A stretch of 64,000 bases of DNA, taken from the NCBI GenBank assembly GCA_051294375.1, contig CM119270.1:9363530-9427529 (forward strand), written 5' to 3'. Position numbers and translations under genes: made by a program. This stretch comes from Paraspadella gotoi. Taxonomy: Eukaryota; Chaetognatha. The notes under the pieces are model-generated. The model was not told the origin of the DNA and made no database searches. It saw only the letters and a list, made by a program, of their open reading frames with translations. The stretch's first letter is position 1. Each line of letters begins with the position of its first letter. Positions 46,401-57,955 of the stretch are shown here, in pieces.

Positions 46401-49400
46401 GGAATCCAGTTGACAATCCAATCCTTTATGAAGGAAATAGAGAAATCAATTAACAATGAGAAAGTAAATTAGAATAACTAGTGCAACCTATAGGCTTATG
46501 GTTGCCAAGTTCATTTGTTTATAATTGTTGAATTAACACACTAATAAATATATTTACTTAATTGTAATTTCTTAATGTAAAGCACATAGGTGGCACTGTC
46601 ATTGTCATTGGTAAGGATTTTACAGGATCGAATCCTGGTGAAGAGACAGTAATTATTGATAAGTGTTAATGACAGAACCGTTCAATATAAGCAGTCCCTG
46701 AGCTTCGGATCAGGCTGTAACACCGTGTTACAGGCGGGTTAAGCGCCCCGTCCCTCTTAACTGCCACACGACCACCGGGCTAGAACCCCGGACCTTTGGG
46801 TTGGGAGGCGAATGACTTGCCTCCGGCACCAATGGCCGCTGATGAACGGTTGGTGAATTTTAGTCCACCATACTGGCAATGAATCTTTTCTTTATTATTG
46901 ATAAATTGTAAAGTTAATTATTTAGGTTAATTAGAGAGCAATGTTTATCGTAATCCAAATGGTTACTCACGTCGCTGGATCGACCTCGGATGAAAGGGTC
47001 AGGAGATCCTGTTCACAGGCTTTTATTTGAAAAATAAATAGGAAAGAGAAATTAGTTATTAGGGGACTTATGGAGGGTGTGATTGCTTTTTGTAGTCGTG
47101 ATTGTTGTAGTTAATATTGTTATTGTTATGGTTAATGTTCTACGGCCTTTTATTGTCAGCTTTAGTTGTAGTCGTTACATAAATTGTGATATTTTTATGG
47201 GTGGTAGTAGACATTGTTGTTGTGGTTGTTGTGGTTGTTATGGTCATTGAATCTGTTAATAATTTTGGTTTTGTTATTGTTATAATTATAATAGTTGAGG
47301 TTGTTACAGGAATTGTATTGTTTTCGTCGCAAATATGGTTATTATTGTTATTTTTGTCGTAATTATAGTTGTAATTGCTATCGTTGTCATGGTTGTAGTA
47401 TTTATTGTTTATTTTAGAAAAAAAATATGTAGTAAAAATTGACTAAAGAAATTTGAGTAGTAATAATAGTTGTTCACTTATGCAGTAGGTAACAATACAT
47501 AAGCTGTTTGTGGTAAAATGAAGGGAGCTTATAATATCAAAATTGTATTTCTCTTGAGTGTATTCCGAATTTGTCTTTTATGAGGCTATCAATGGTACGT
47601 CTGTCAATGGAAAACTAAAAATCAATCAATATTTATTTCGATGGCAACATCAGTGACAAGTTTTATTAAAGCAGTTCTGATATTCCGCTCTGATCCACAA
47701 AAAAGGTTTGCTATTTTGATATGTAATTAAAATACAATCAACTTATAAAAACCTATATTATATATTAGTTATCACAGTATTTCTAAGTAATGTAAAAAGA
47801 AAGATTTTATTTAGTTTCTGGTTTTTACTCTGCGCTTATTCTGAAATTACTATTATTAATCCAAAATAGTTGTATCATAAATGGAGAGTCAATTTTAATT
47901 TAACATTTTATGCGGTGGTTTTCCCCGATGTCAATTTCGTTATCACCTTTAAAGAAAAGATAAGATAGCTTAATCGACCTTATTTTCCCAAAGCGCCCCT
48001 TTTCATCAAGTTAGTTTTCAGTTTATAAAATTATTATTTCGAGCTCTCTCCCTCAGCCTTACTTATCCCTAATCTTAACCTATCCTCATTCCTCAATCTT
48101 TCACTGTCCTTTTCTCAATTATTTGTTGGAAAACCTCTCTCTCTCCTTCAATACCAAATCTGTTAAATTTTTAAAACTCATTATTTTTTGCTGATAAAGG
48201 CTAGCATATTAGCCAAAATATGTACATTTTTCTCCTTGAAAATAAAAACAAATTCGTTGTCTGTCAGCAAATCAAACAATTTAATTTAATTCTAAGTTAT
48301 AAAATTAAGTTAAATGTTAGGGTTAATTATTAGATTAAGGATTTAGGTTAGGGATTAGGTAAATGATTAAGGTTGGGGATTAGGGTTTAAAATTAAGGTT
48401 TAGGGTCCAGGATTTATGGTTGTATTTAAATATTAAGGATTATCATTTTTGGTGGAAGTTAAAGATTAGGTTAAGGATTTGCAATAGATTAGCGCTAAAC
48501 ATCAAGGTAAAAATTATATTAAAGGATTAAGGAACACTTTTCGAAAATAGAGCCAAATAATCCTTGTAATATGCTTTACGGCAAAGCGCCAGCCTCAACA
48601 TTCTCTTAATTTGTGTAAATAAAATTTATAGGTACTCGTCACTACTCAACATAACTCGAATAGTCCTGGGCATGGTTCAGGGAGTGTTTGGAATCACCTT
48701 AGCGTGTTTTATCATATTTTGTCAATCTATGAAGTACAACGGCTGGTTTGGTTTTTTACTTTTAGTGATTCCTTTTCGTTCTTTTACCCTTGTGGAAGTT
48801 AAGGTAATACAAGTTTTTAACTTATCTTAGTATTTATTTTTTCCTTTATAAAAATTTCTTTGTTTAATCATAATGTTAAGCTGTAGCATAGTATATACGT
48901 TTATATAACTTTCGGTTTGTTACCCAATGTTTAGTTTAGTGACAGAGATTTACTATGGAAGAACTATAGAACATTTACAAAAGTAGTGACAAATTCTTTT
49001 TTTTTTTAAATTTAAAATTTACTTGTATTAATTTTTTTACTGATTAACAGATTGTAATTTAAATAATTTTCACAGGAAATGATAGTGTGGCTGAGACAAG
49101 ATATTACATCACTTCGCCGCCACAGTTACTTTTTTTCATCGCAATTCATCTTCCAACTTCTGATGCAGCCACTTTTAAATGCATGCCTTTTCAGTTTTTT
49201 CTTTAATGTTCAAAAAGATAAGTTTTTTGCAGAAGAATTGAAACAAACAAACTGGGGAATGATTAACAGCTTGAATGTCCCTAGTCACAGACTCCTTATA
49301 TTAAGACAAATAAATCCACATAATGCCCGATATTATTTTACCTACGAAGGATTTTTAAATGAAAATTTATGGAAAAAAGCTATTTTTTTTAATTATCGCA

Positions 49401-50644
49401 TACAATTTGTTCCAAAATATTCTGACTTTTCGAATTTAACCATTCTTTGGGCGTATAGTTTAGGAAACTATAACGTTTTAAACATCGGACACATTACATT
49501 TCTTTGTCTTTTATTAGGGGATGTATCACTTAGCATAATTTATCTATTTTTAGAGCTCATTTCTAATTCTAAAAATCTTTTAACAAAATCATGGTATTAT
49601 TTTATTATATTATCAATTATAACCATATTTTTGTATTCTTATATTTATGTTTGCATTTGGCACGTAAATTTGGAAGATATTGCTCTAGGACCAATTCGTT
49701 TGCACTATGAAAAAAATGCCTTCGTGTTTCAGGGAGAACGATACCTCGGGCAATCAGAGGCAAAAAATATCGTAAAACTAAATGAGAAATTAAATAATTC
49801 CCAATGGTCAGTTTATTGTCGTGGAAAGATTCTTTCCCATTTATGGATTCTTTCTCTTTTTGTCTTGATTTTAGTTTGTCTCAAAAAAATACAAAACTGT
49901 ATGACAAAATATTATCAGATCATTATATCCGGGTTCTTTTATCTTATTTTACCATTTTTCTTATTCTTTTTTTATAATTTTCAAACTAACATACAAAAAG
50001 TGATTATTAAAGATTACTTAAATATATGCAATGCTTCTAATTATCGAACCAATATTTTCGTTCAAGGTTTTTACCCTTACCAACAAATTCTTATCATTTT
50101 TTGGCTGAAAGAAAACATATTTTCATTATATTGTCTATCAGTATTACCAATAATGAATTACTTGTCAACAGTTTTGATTTTCATTGTCAGCAAGCAAAGG
50201 TTTAATAATGTAAAAAGTATTTGTATTATGTTCAGCGCAGTGCTTTTTGCAACATTGTACATTTCTATAGAAAAAAATGTTACTCAAAAAGATGTGATAC
50301 TTGAAAAAAAATATTTTTTATATTTTGATGCTTACTTTTCCAAAATTAAAAAAATTCCTCGTATCCCTTCAAACAAACCTGATGCGTTTACAACAAAGAC
50401 TCCCATTTTTCTTTACCTATTCTGGTTTAAGGCACGCCTATTATGTTATGACTATAAAGAAATCCACTCAATACTGAATAACCATAATGAGACTGCAAGC
50501 TCTCAAAAGATAAATGATCTTTTTTCTTTTTTTTTTGGGAACCTCACTACTAATGTTGAAAAATTTACTTTTAATAAAAAGATAAACTTATATTATATGC
50601 TTTGTTTGTTGTGTCCTGCTGCACTTATAATAGTAATGTATTAG
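43226..50644 (+). CDS. XKR-like multi-pass membrane protein (whole gene)
   Basis: Five exons (43226-43432, 43529-43683, 44363-44581, 48632-48803, 49076-50644) join in phase to 2322 nt, 773 aa. The first 250 residues resemble XK-related proteins: TM1 followed by SVADVFTDLKTTISF (like the family's D-x-x-T/S-D block), and a LLESVPQLLVQ segment near 152-162 matching the LESAPQLxLQ signature. Some XKR proteins scramble phospholipids; I infer no activity here. The single last exon gives 522 residues with about eight hydrophobic segments (about 268-294, 388-415, 423-446, 503-522, 530-552, 598-622, 631-648, 755-773), making it much longer than a usual XKR (about 400-450 aa). The ATG at 43226 (gccATGG) is preferred over the in-frame ATG at 43193, because an acceptor-like TTTTTAG lies between them. 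Another multi-pass family is possible. Confidence 0.7.
43529..43683 (+). CDS. XKR-like exon 2
   Basis: The acceptor is CTTTTCTTCTCAG. Encodes a basic lead (CFIRLSKSGWR), one hydrophobic segment and an acidic end. The donor AA/GTAAGT is strong, phase 2. Confidence 0.75.
43759..43990 (+). mobile_element. tRNA-derived SINE in XKR-like intron 2
   Basis: CAATGGCTGTGCGGCTAAAT is A-box-like, and about 40 nt on CCGGATTCAATCCC is B-box-like. The body (TTCTGCTTTAAGTGTGATGA, then TTTTAACATG) matches the SINE at 58455-58690, defining one family. Confidence 0.7.
44363..44581 (+). CDS. XKR-like exon 3
   Basis: Carries the MLLESVPQLLVQ signature. The donor GG/GTAAGT is strong. The acceptor is uncertain: CACAAG at 44362 gives the correct phase but a poor pyrimidine tract, CTAAAG at 44346 or 44418 looks better but is out of phase, and a missing micro-exon would also resolve this. 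Confidence 0.6.
44676..45070 (+). mobile_element. Probable Tc1/mariner 5' end fragment
   Basis: TACAGTGCGGTGCAAAAAAT is a typical Tc1-type terminal sequence. No matching right end or transposase frame is visible, so this is a truncated copy in XKR-like intron 3. Confidence 0.45.
45652..45885 (+). mobile_element. SINE-like element, copy 1 (plus)
   Basis: About 234 bp containing ATTGGTGCCGGAGGCAAGTC, AGGTCCGGGGTTTTTGCC and a GTAACATGGTGTTAC palindrome. It is nearly identical to copy 2 at 46642-46876 in reverse orientation. Copy 2 preserves a B-box-like GGTTCTAGCCC. Confidence 0.8.
46642..46876 (-). mobile_element. SINE-like element, copy 2 (minus)
   Basis: Reverse-complement partner of 45652-45885, about 757 bp away in the same intron of the XKR-like gene. 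The transcript of this intron could form a ~230-bp duplex. Confidence 0.8.
47040..47420. repeat. GTT/ATT-rich simple-sequence region
   Basis: Degenerate TTGTTGTGGTTGTTGTGG-like runs in XKR-like intron 3. Nothing coding. Confidence 0.7.
48190..48223 (+). other. Decayed hammerhead-like motif
   Basis: CTGATAAAGGCT, an 8-nt loop, AGCCAAAATATGTAC: same order as the motif at 21078-21107 with changes in both conserved boxes. Confidence 0.35.
48310..48530. repeat. Degenerate TTAGGG-like tract
   Basis: Words such as GTTAGGG, GATTAGG, TTTAGGG and ATTAAGG recur irregularly, the G-strand equivalent of 30485-30690. Confidence 0.5.
48632..48803 (+). CDS. XKR-like exon 4
   Basis: Acceptor TTATAG, donor AAG/GTAATA. 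Phase 2 in (GG plus G), phase 0 out. Encodes SSLLNITRIVLGMVQGVFG and a second hydrophobic stretch (FGFLLLVIPF), two membrane segments. Confidence 0.75.
49076..50644 (+). CDS. XKR-like exon 5 (long last exon)
   Basis: Acceptor TTTTCACAG, then GAA ATG in phase 0. An uninterrupted 522-codon frame in AT-rich DNA cannot be chance. About eight hydrophobic segments are joined by polar loops. The loop at about 295-385 is large and aromatic (RYYFTYEGF). The end LCPAALIIVMY is hydrophobic to the last residue. Strong A/T third-position bias matches the local composition. Confidence 0.93.
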   Translation, partial: EMIVWLRQDITSLRRHSYFFSSQFIFQLLMQPLLNACLFSFFFNVQKDKFFAEELKQTNWGMINSLNVPSHRLLILRQINPHNARYYFTYEGFLNENLWKKAIFFNYRIQFVPKYSDFSNLTILWAYSLGNYNVLNIGHITFLCLLLGDVSLSIIYLFLELISNSKNLLTKSWYYFIILSIITIFLYSYIYVCIWHVNLEDIALGPIRLHYEKNAFVFQGERYLGQSEAKNIVKLNEKLNNSQWSVYCRGKILSHLWILSLFVLILVCLKKIQNCMTKYYQIIISGFFYLILPFFLFFFYNFQTNIQKVIIKDYLNICNASNYRTNIFVQGFYPYQQILIIFWLKENIFSLYCLSVLPIMNYLSTVLIFIVSKQRFNNVKSICIMFSAVLFATLYISIEKNVTQKDVILEKKYFLYFDAYFSKIKKIPRIPSNKPDAFTTKTPIFLYLFWFKARLLCYDYKEIHSILNNHNETASSQKINDLFSFFFGNLTTNVEKFTFNKKINLYYMLCLLCPAALIIVMY

Positions 50645-50811
50645 AATAACAAATCGTGCTCATTAACAATCTTAAACCCAGAAATTTATAGCAGATTGTA
50701 TTCTCAAATGTACTTAGTGTTTAAGATAATTACCATTATATGAAATCCTTTCTTTCGTTGTGATTTGAATCAGAGAGAGTTTCTAGTAGGACAAACAACG
50801 ATTTTTATTCA

Positions 50812-50935
50812 AATCTAGGAAAAAAGTATATGACATTTTTAGTAAAGCATAGCTACTCGAAAACTTGTTTGATCTTAAAAAAATTAAAATGTTTTCAAAT
50901 CTACATTAAATTTTCTTTCAGTAGCTTCCTTCCTT
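50812..50935 (+). repeat. Partial copy of the 14578 element's left end
   Basis: CTAGGAAAAAAGTATATGAC and the following ~110 bp match 14582-14700 closely, then similarity stops. Confidence 0.75.
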
Positions 50936-51960
50936 AGCAAAAAACACCAATTACTCGTGATTGGATGGATGGATTTGAATGAAATTTTGTGTGTGGGTAG
51001 GGAAGTGTGTGATTGAGCTGGATATAAAGTTTCGATGAAATCGTCCGAGTGGAAATGAGTTTAAATGGAAAAAACAAACAAAAAATTCACTATTTGCTCA
51101 TGAGTGGATGGGGCGATTGACCTGGAATTTTGTATGTGAATAGGAAAGTGTGTGATTGAACAGGAAACCAAGTTTCGATGGAATCGTTTGAGTGGAAATG
51201 AGTTTAAATGGAAAAAAACAAAAACCTGTTTCACTAATTGATTATTATTTTTTTTTCCTTTTATATTAAATGTATATGCAGGATGTATTAATAAATCAAA
51301 TAATTAATCAGTTAATTTATCAATTAGTCAATTAATTAATCACTAATTAATTAATCAGTCAATCAATCTGTCCATCCGTCCCACCTTAGCAAAAAGCCCC
51401 AATAACTCGTGATTGGCTGGTTGGATCGGAATGAAATTTTGTGTATGGGCAGGAACATGTGTGATGAAGCTGGATATAAAGTTTCGACGAATCGTGTGAG
51501 TGGATACGAGTTTAAAAAGGAAAAACATAAGTCGCATTTACTAAAATCTTTTTACTTATTTTAACAATAAATACTCTAATTAATCATAATTGGATGGATA
51601 GATTGAGTTCAAATTTTGTGTGGGTAGGAAAATGTGTGATATAAAGTTTCGGTACGAGTGGAAATGAGTTTAAATGAAAAAATATGAGTCACATTTACTT
51701 GACTCTTTTTACTTATTTTAACCCATAATAGATTGAGATGAAATTTTGTGAGCGGGAAGGAAAGTTTTTGAAGAAGCTAGATATAAAGTTTTGACGGAAT
51801 TGTGCCAGTGGAAATGAGTTTAAATGGAAAAAATATAAGTACATTTACTTTATTTTAAGGACATCGATGATGATAAGCTGTATATAAATTTATAATTAAT
51901 TATTAAATATTAAAATTAATTATGCAGATCCGACATTGTTTGCTCAAACTTGTTCATACT
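50936..51960 (+). repeat. Dispersed repeat with internal ~150-200-bp tandem units
   Basis: Units starting CTTAGCAAAAAACACCAATT and including TGAAATTTTGTGTGTGGG and GTGGAAATGAGTTTAAATGG recur about five times (near 50936, 51092, 51385, 51575 and 51725). The stretch then runs into AATT-rich sequence and ends GCAGATCCGACATTGTTTG, the end also seen at 35370 (inverted). Confidence 0.75.
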
Positions 51961-52364
51961 CTACAACGTTAGCGCCATTTTAATAGCGCCTAATATGCTT
52001 CAAAAATTGCCATTTCCGACAAAGAAGATGAAACTATCCCAAAAATGGTTATCATCATCGAATTCTTCAAAACTTATTATATTAAAATAATAATGAATGT
52101 AATTAAATATCTTATATTTCATTATCTTTGAACGCTCTACTGCTCATGTGACGTGTTCTCACGTGACTTACACGCGCGAATAAGTTCCGTGACCTCAATG
52201 CGACCTTTAAAAGCCAAACTCATCCCTCGCGAATCTTCGAGAGAAAAAGAGACTAAACGGTTTAATTTTTTTTTAAATTCGTGATGTTGTTCCTTTGTCG
52301 TAGGTTTGAAAAACTTACGGAGTGAAAAAGTAATGATTACGTGAAAAAAATGTTTATTAGTCGG

Positions 52365-52985
52365 ATCTGCTTATCAGCAGATTCCGACTCTATAATTCAC
52401 TTTGTCGGTCCGTCGGTTTCCGCCTCAAATCTCATCGAGCATTGACTTAAATCATGTCAGAACCTCGAATTATGATAAAAGTATGCAAAAAAAATGATGT
52501 CCATCCGTCTGTCTGTCCATCCCACCTTAGCAAAAAAATCAAATTACTCGTGATTGGAAGGTTGGATTGGAGTGAAATTTTGGGTGTGGGTGGGAAACTG
52601 TGTGTGTGTGATTGAATCGTGGAATCGTCCGAGCGGAAATGAGTTTAAATGGAAAAATCATAAGTCACGTTTACTTGAATGTTTTTGCTTATAATTACTC
52701 TAATTATTCCTAATTGGATAAATGGATTGAGATGAAATTTTATGTGTGTGAAGGAAAGTAAGTGCTTGAACAGAATATAAAGTTTTGATGGAATCGTGCG
52801 AGTCAAATGAGTTTTAATGGAAAAAACAAATGTCACTTTTACTTGAATTGTTTTTTAAATTTTAAAGTTTCTCACTCTCATTGAGATAAAATAATGGATT
52901 GGCTGATTAATTAGTTGTTTGAATGATTGATTGATAGATTTTCATTACTTCAATAATTTGTTAATAAATACAATTTGAAAAAATT
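52365..52985 (+). repeat. Second dispersed repeat copy
   Basis: Begins GATTCCGACTCTATAATTCA, the conserved start of the family, then GTCCATCCGTCTGTCTGTCC and two GTTTAAATGG-type units. Same orientation as the copy at 50936. Confidence 0.75.
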
Positions 52986-53085
52986 ATGCAGGATGAAAAA
53001 ATTATGCAAGTTGACAAAATTATGCAAGTTGACAAAATTATGCCAGTTTACCAAATTATGCCAGTTGACCAAATAATACAAGTTT
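52986..53085. repeat. 18-bp minisatellite (left part)
   Basis: Five to six copies of AAATTATGCAAGTTGACC-like units. The array resumes at 53823, so the sequence between is inserted into it. Confidence 0.85.
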
Positions 53086-53822
53086 GTGGCGGTATATTCA
53101 CACCGCCTCACGTCCACCATCGTTCAACCAAATCCATTGGCTCAGAGGGGGAACATAACATCCCAGGCGCAGTGTTCCATCCACAGTCCTAACAACTTCT
53201 CTCTGCGTTGGCAAAGTGAGACCGTCCTAGGGTAACCGCGCCAGTGACTGGATGCATCACTGAGGGTCGGAACCCCCAAAGCCAACAGTGAGATGCCCCA
53301 TCCCAATGGGCATCACAGGCAACCCAGCTGTTGCCATAAGTGGTGAGCCCTTCTATCGAACATGCAACCTTCTCAGGGTACGCTACGACAAACGCCTATG
53401 CCCTGCCAGCTTCGGGTACGCTATGACAAACGCCTATGCCCCTGGGGTACGCTACAACAAATGCCTATGCCCCCACAACTCGTGCTCTCTCTCTCTCCCA
53501 CTCTGGTAACAGTCTTGTCAGACATCTCTCAGGCTTGAGGATGAGTGATGTCTTGACCCGGGGATCCTGTGGAGGTATATTCACACCGCCTCACGTCCTC
53601 CATCGTTCAGCCAAATCCATTGGCTCAGAGGGGAAACACACCATCCCAGGCGTAGTGTTCCATCCACAGTCCTAACGACTTCCCTCTGCGTTGGCAAAGC
53701 GAGACCGTCCTAGGGTAACCGTGCCAGTAACTGGATGCATCACTGAGGGTCGGAAGCCCCCAAAGCCAACAGTAAGATGCCCCATCCCAAAGGGCATCAC
53801 AGGCAACCCGGCTGTTGCCATA
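53086..53822 (+). mobile_element. Composite SINE-like dimer inserted in minisatellite
   Basis: A unit starting GTGGCGGTATATTCACACCG (53086) recurs from 53571 with about 90% identity and ends at GTTGCCATAAG both times (53341 and 53822). Between lie three ~29-bp repeats (GGTACGCTACGACAAACGCC then TATGCCC). The segment CACTGAGGGTC...GTTGCCATAA is also the tail of the SINE at 58455-58690. Confidence 0.75.
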
Positions 53823-53905
53823 AGTTGACCAAATTATGCCAGTTGACGAAATGATGCCAGTTGACCAAATTTTGCTAGTCGACCAAATTATGCAAGTTGG
53901 TATTG
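53823..53905. repeat. 18-bp minisatellite (right part)
   Basis: Resumes the array at 52986 and ends in TATTGGCGCAGCGACTGGTA, the flank shared with arrays near 57025 and 62000. Confidence 0.85.
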
Positions 53906-55835
53906 GCGCAGCGACTGGTAAGGATTGATAGATCAATTGATTTATAGTTTTTTTCATAGATTTATTAAGATATCTGTTATGATTTGTTAAGTTATGATTT
54001 GTCATTGGCATTTAAAAATAACAAAATACACAAATCGAATTAGGTACATCGCTATTTTAGTGTAATCAAGTCTGTAGAATTCGATGTTGATAACCTTTTT
54101 TTTATAGTTTCATCTTCTTTGTCGAAAATGGCGATTTTTGCAGCATATAAGATACTATTTAAATGCAGCAAACGTTGTAGAGTATAAGAAACTCAAATTA
54201 TTAAAATTTTATAAAAGCTATATTTAGCTTACATAATATGAAAATAAAGACCCATATAAATATTTCAGTAAGTTTATTTACAAATTTTATATTTATTAAC
54301 TGTTTGTTAGCTATATTTATTAAAAAATAATAATAAAAAATAAGCTAAAGTGAAAAAATTAAAATTTTAAAATTTTAAAACCGGATTCGAATTTCTTACA
54401 AAAAGTTGACATAAGAAAGTATAATCCATTTTAACAAATTCTTTCATTAAGTTGGTTAAAAATGTTAAAAACTATTTTTTTATGTAGTTTTTTAAATTTT
54501 TGTCTTAAAATTATAGTATTTCTTAATTTTGACCAACTTAAGAAAAAGGGTCATTCAATTCAACTTCAAAATAGGCCAAAATGGAGTACAAATTCAGAAA
54601 GCCGAGCTCCTGGCGATTCCGAAAATGTATTCACTTTAAACATTTGATGCATTCTACCCCATTTTATATCGGTTTTAATTAAATATAAGAATTATTTGAT
54701 CCCTGGAAAAAGGACACTCTACGCTTCGGGTACTATATAGGTTTTAATTATAATATAAAATAAAAGAAACCTATCTGAAGAGTTGCAGGTCAAACGAAAA
54801 GGCCAATCCATCTGATATTTTTTATGAATTTTTTATTATTGAATTAGAAAAATGTAATAGAGAGACATTTTTAAATTTCAACTTGTATCCTTGAAAATGA
54901 AACGTTTTTAAACTTTAACCCTGAATTCTTTCTAACTGGAACGCGTTTATCCAAATGTCTCTCTATTACATTTTTACAAATATTTTTAAGATTGCTAATC
55001 AAATTTTAAATTCAATATTATTGCAGTCGTTTAGGCTGCAACTCTTCAAATTCAGTGTAGATTCATTGTAGCTCGAATTTCTTTACTGTCTATTTAACTG
55101 AAGATTTTGTTCATGACTGGAAAACCAACAGAGTAACAAGATTAATTGTTTAATTCTCCCCTTCTAAACTAACCCATACCGTGTTTTAACTTCTTACCTA
55201 GAATTTTTTAACAACCAGATTGAAAAACAAATCTTTAAAAAATGTGCTTACCCATTTTTGTTATTTACCCATTTAAAAAAAATGATTAAAAACAGATTAT
55301 TTACATATGAATAAAAACTTATTTTTTTGTGATTACTGATGATTATACTGTATTTCTCGATATATTAGCTCTAATACATCAATGATTACGTATTGTTATG
55401 CTGAATGACCTTTCCTCTTAATGACATCATTTTGGAATAAAAATTATATTTTCTTATATCAACTTTTCGCAAGGATTACAAATCCAGCAAAAAAATTTTG
55501 AAATTATTATTTTTTAACTTTAACTTAATTTTTACTTATAATTACTAATAAATATAGTTAACTAACTTTTTATAAAGTATAAAATTTAAAAATAAACTTA
55601 CCAAAATTTTTTTATAAGTTTTTATTTTTATATTTCAAAAGCTCATATAAATTTTATAAAATTTTAATAATTTGATTTTTCTTTTTCATGACAATTTTAT
55701 ATACATTAAAAATCGTCATTTATTGTTAAAGATAAAATTATACAAAAAAATGGTCATCACCATCGAATTCTGCAGACTTGTTTACACTAAAACAGCTATG
55801 TACCTTATTCAATTTGTTATATTTTGTTATTTTTA
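53906..55835. other. AT-rich stretch, no gene seen
   Basis: Contains a near-inverted pair of ~100-bp AT-rich sequences (54230-54360 against 55500-55640). Short frames only. Confidence 0.4.
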
Positions 55836-55837
55836 AG

Positions 55838-55935
55838 CGCCCTACCCCACAAGCTTACTTCCAAGACCAGGACCCGTTCCATTACTGCTGTTGGGGCGCA
55901 GAAGTTACGGATAGTAGTCTTCAGCCACCATATCT
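55838..55935 (+). repeat. SINE tail fragment
   Basis: CCAAGACCAGGACCCGTTCC through GGATAGTAGTCTTCAGCC matches 62820-62890, the 3' part of the element there. Confidence 0.6.
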
Positions 55936-56606
55936 ACATAAAAGTATATATATAAATTGTTTTTCCAAGTAAAAATTCTGCAAAACAAATAGAGAGAGAG
56001 AGGGAAACGGATGGAGATAAGCTTTTTTCCCCCGTCATCTCCTCTCTCCTACAAGGAGGTTTTCTTTCATTTCTAACTAACAGCATTTTGTTTCAGATTC
56101 CTATTGATTTCCATAGAGATTTGGTCTTTTGTCTCCGCCCACCTATTCTTCACTTGCATTGCTTTACACAATATAGCACATTTGCATATTTTCAACATAA
56201 TTTTCCAGAGGGCACCATAAACAAGAAATAAACTTTTAGGGCAAAAGAACACTTCTCCAGAGGTGCTGTTCTTTTATGTGAAACAAAATAACAAACAAAT
56301 TAAGTTTTTTTTAAATATTAAGCTTTATTTATTAGAGGGCTCCCAAACAAAAAAGCATTCAGTATGACAAGATTGCACTTTTGATTAAGTTTTAAAAATT
56401 AAGAAACAAAGGAAATTTGCTCTGGACTTGCTAGATCTTCCTTTGCACCAACTTTTACACAAAATAGAAATTTCTGTTTAAATTTCAAAGAGCAATTTCT
56501 GCTTGAATTTCAATCATTCTAAATAATTTAGAAATTTTTTAATCAACATCATTCTATATAATGAAATATTATATCCTATTTTTTATCTCACCCATATATT
56601 TTGAAA

Positions 56607-57030
56607 AAATGATGCAAGTTAAAAAAATATACAAATTAAAAAAATGATTTAAGTTTTAAAAAATATTACAAGTTAAAAAATGATGCGAGTTGCAAAAATA
56701 ATGTGAGTTGAAAAAATGATGCAAGTTGAAAAAATGATGCGAGTTGAAAAAATAATGCAAGTTGAAAAAGTAATGCGAGCTGAAAAAATGAGGCAAATTG
56801 AAAAAATGATGCAAATTGAAAAAATGAAGTTGAAAAAATGAGGAAAGTTGAAAAAATTATGCAAGTTGAAAAAATGATGAAAATTGAAAAAATGATGCAG
56901 GTTGAAAAGAATGATGCAAGTTAAAAAAATGATGCAAGTTAAAAAAATTTTGCAAGTGAAAAGAATGATGCAAGTTAAAAATTATGATGCAAATTAAAAA
57001 AAGATACAAGTGAAAAGAATGATTCAGCCA
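56607..57030. repeat. 18-bp minisatellite array (GATGCAAGTTGAAAAAAT)
   Basis: More than twenty imperfect copies, followed by CAGCCACTGGTTAGCATT, a degenerate form of the flank seen at 53890 and 62010. Confidence 0.92.
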
Positions 57031-57913
57031 CTGGTTAGCATTAAGTTTGGTATAAGTATGAGGAAGGTTTTTTCTTAAGGTGAACTCTACTAAATTTACT
57101 AGGAAAAACCTTAGTGCAGGAAACATGATTCATTTACCAAGAATTACGTATTTTTACAAATTAATGCCAAAAATATTCTAGGTAATTTAAACTGAAACTA
57201 ACAATATTATTTTATGAGACAAACCCAATTTATTGCAAACGTTGCACATTTGTTCAGTTTTCCAGAGATAGTTCTGATTTTTGCGACACCTTTTGGAATT
57301 TCGCAACACCGAAAAAAAAACAACAATTTACTTCCATTTGAATAAGAAGCCTAAATTGGAAAAGGGGAGAGGGGAAAAATGAGATATAAAAAGATTCTTT
57401 AAAAAAGACTTAACTTTTATTTTCCTATTACTCGCTTTGACAACATATTTTTATTTTAAATTGTAATTGTAAACCATACAGTAGAAAATTCATTATTTAC
57501 CCGCTAAATTTTTTGATAAATAAAATTTTAAAATTTTGAATACATGTCAAACAAATGTAATATAAAGATATTTATATATTGTATAATATATATCTTAGTA
57601 GAAAACAGACGAAGGCAATTTTTTCAGCAGAACTTTATGATCTTTTAATTTTCTGTTTGTCAACTTTTTTTCCATTTGCGTCTTCAACGGGAGCCGTCAT
57701 CAACGGCCACGACGACCTCAAGAATAATAGAGACAAATACCAAAGGAAACAACGACCAAAACATTGAAGGCGAAAAAGCAATGACGTCATCAAAACAAAC
57801 AATAAACGAAGCGAGAAGAACCGTCTCAGGTTCGAAGGCGAGATAAGGGACTAAGGGGCAATAAAAACTGTTTTAGATAAGGAAAGAAGGGGTGTGTGTA
57901 TGTGTATGTGTGT

Positions 57914-57955
57914 GAGAGAGCAAGAGAGAGAGAGAGAGCAGAGAGAGCAGAGGAA
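57914..57955. repeat. (GT)n-(GA)n interrupted microsatellite
   Basis: GTGTGTATGTGTATG passing into GA runs. Confidence 0.85.
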
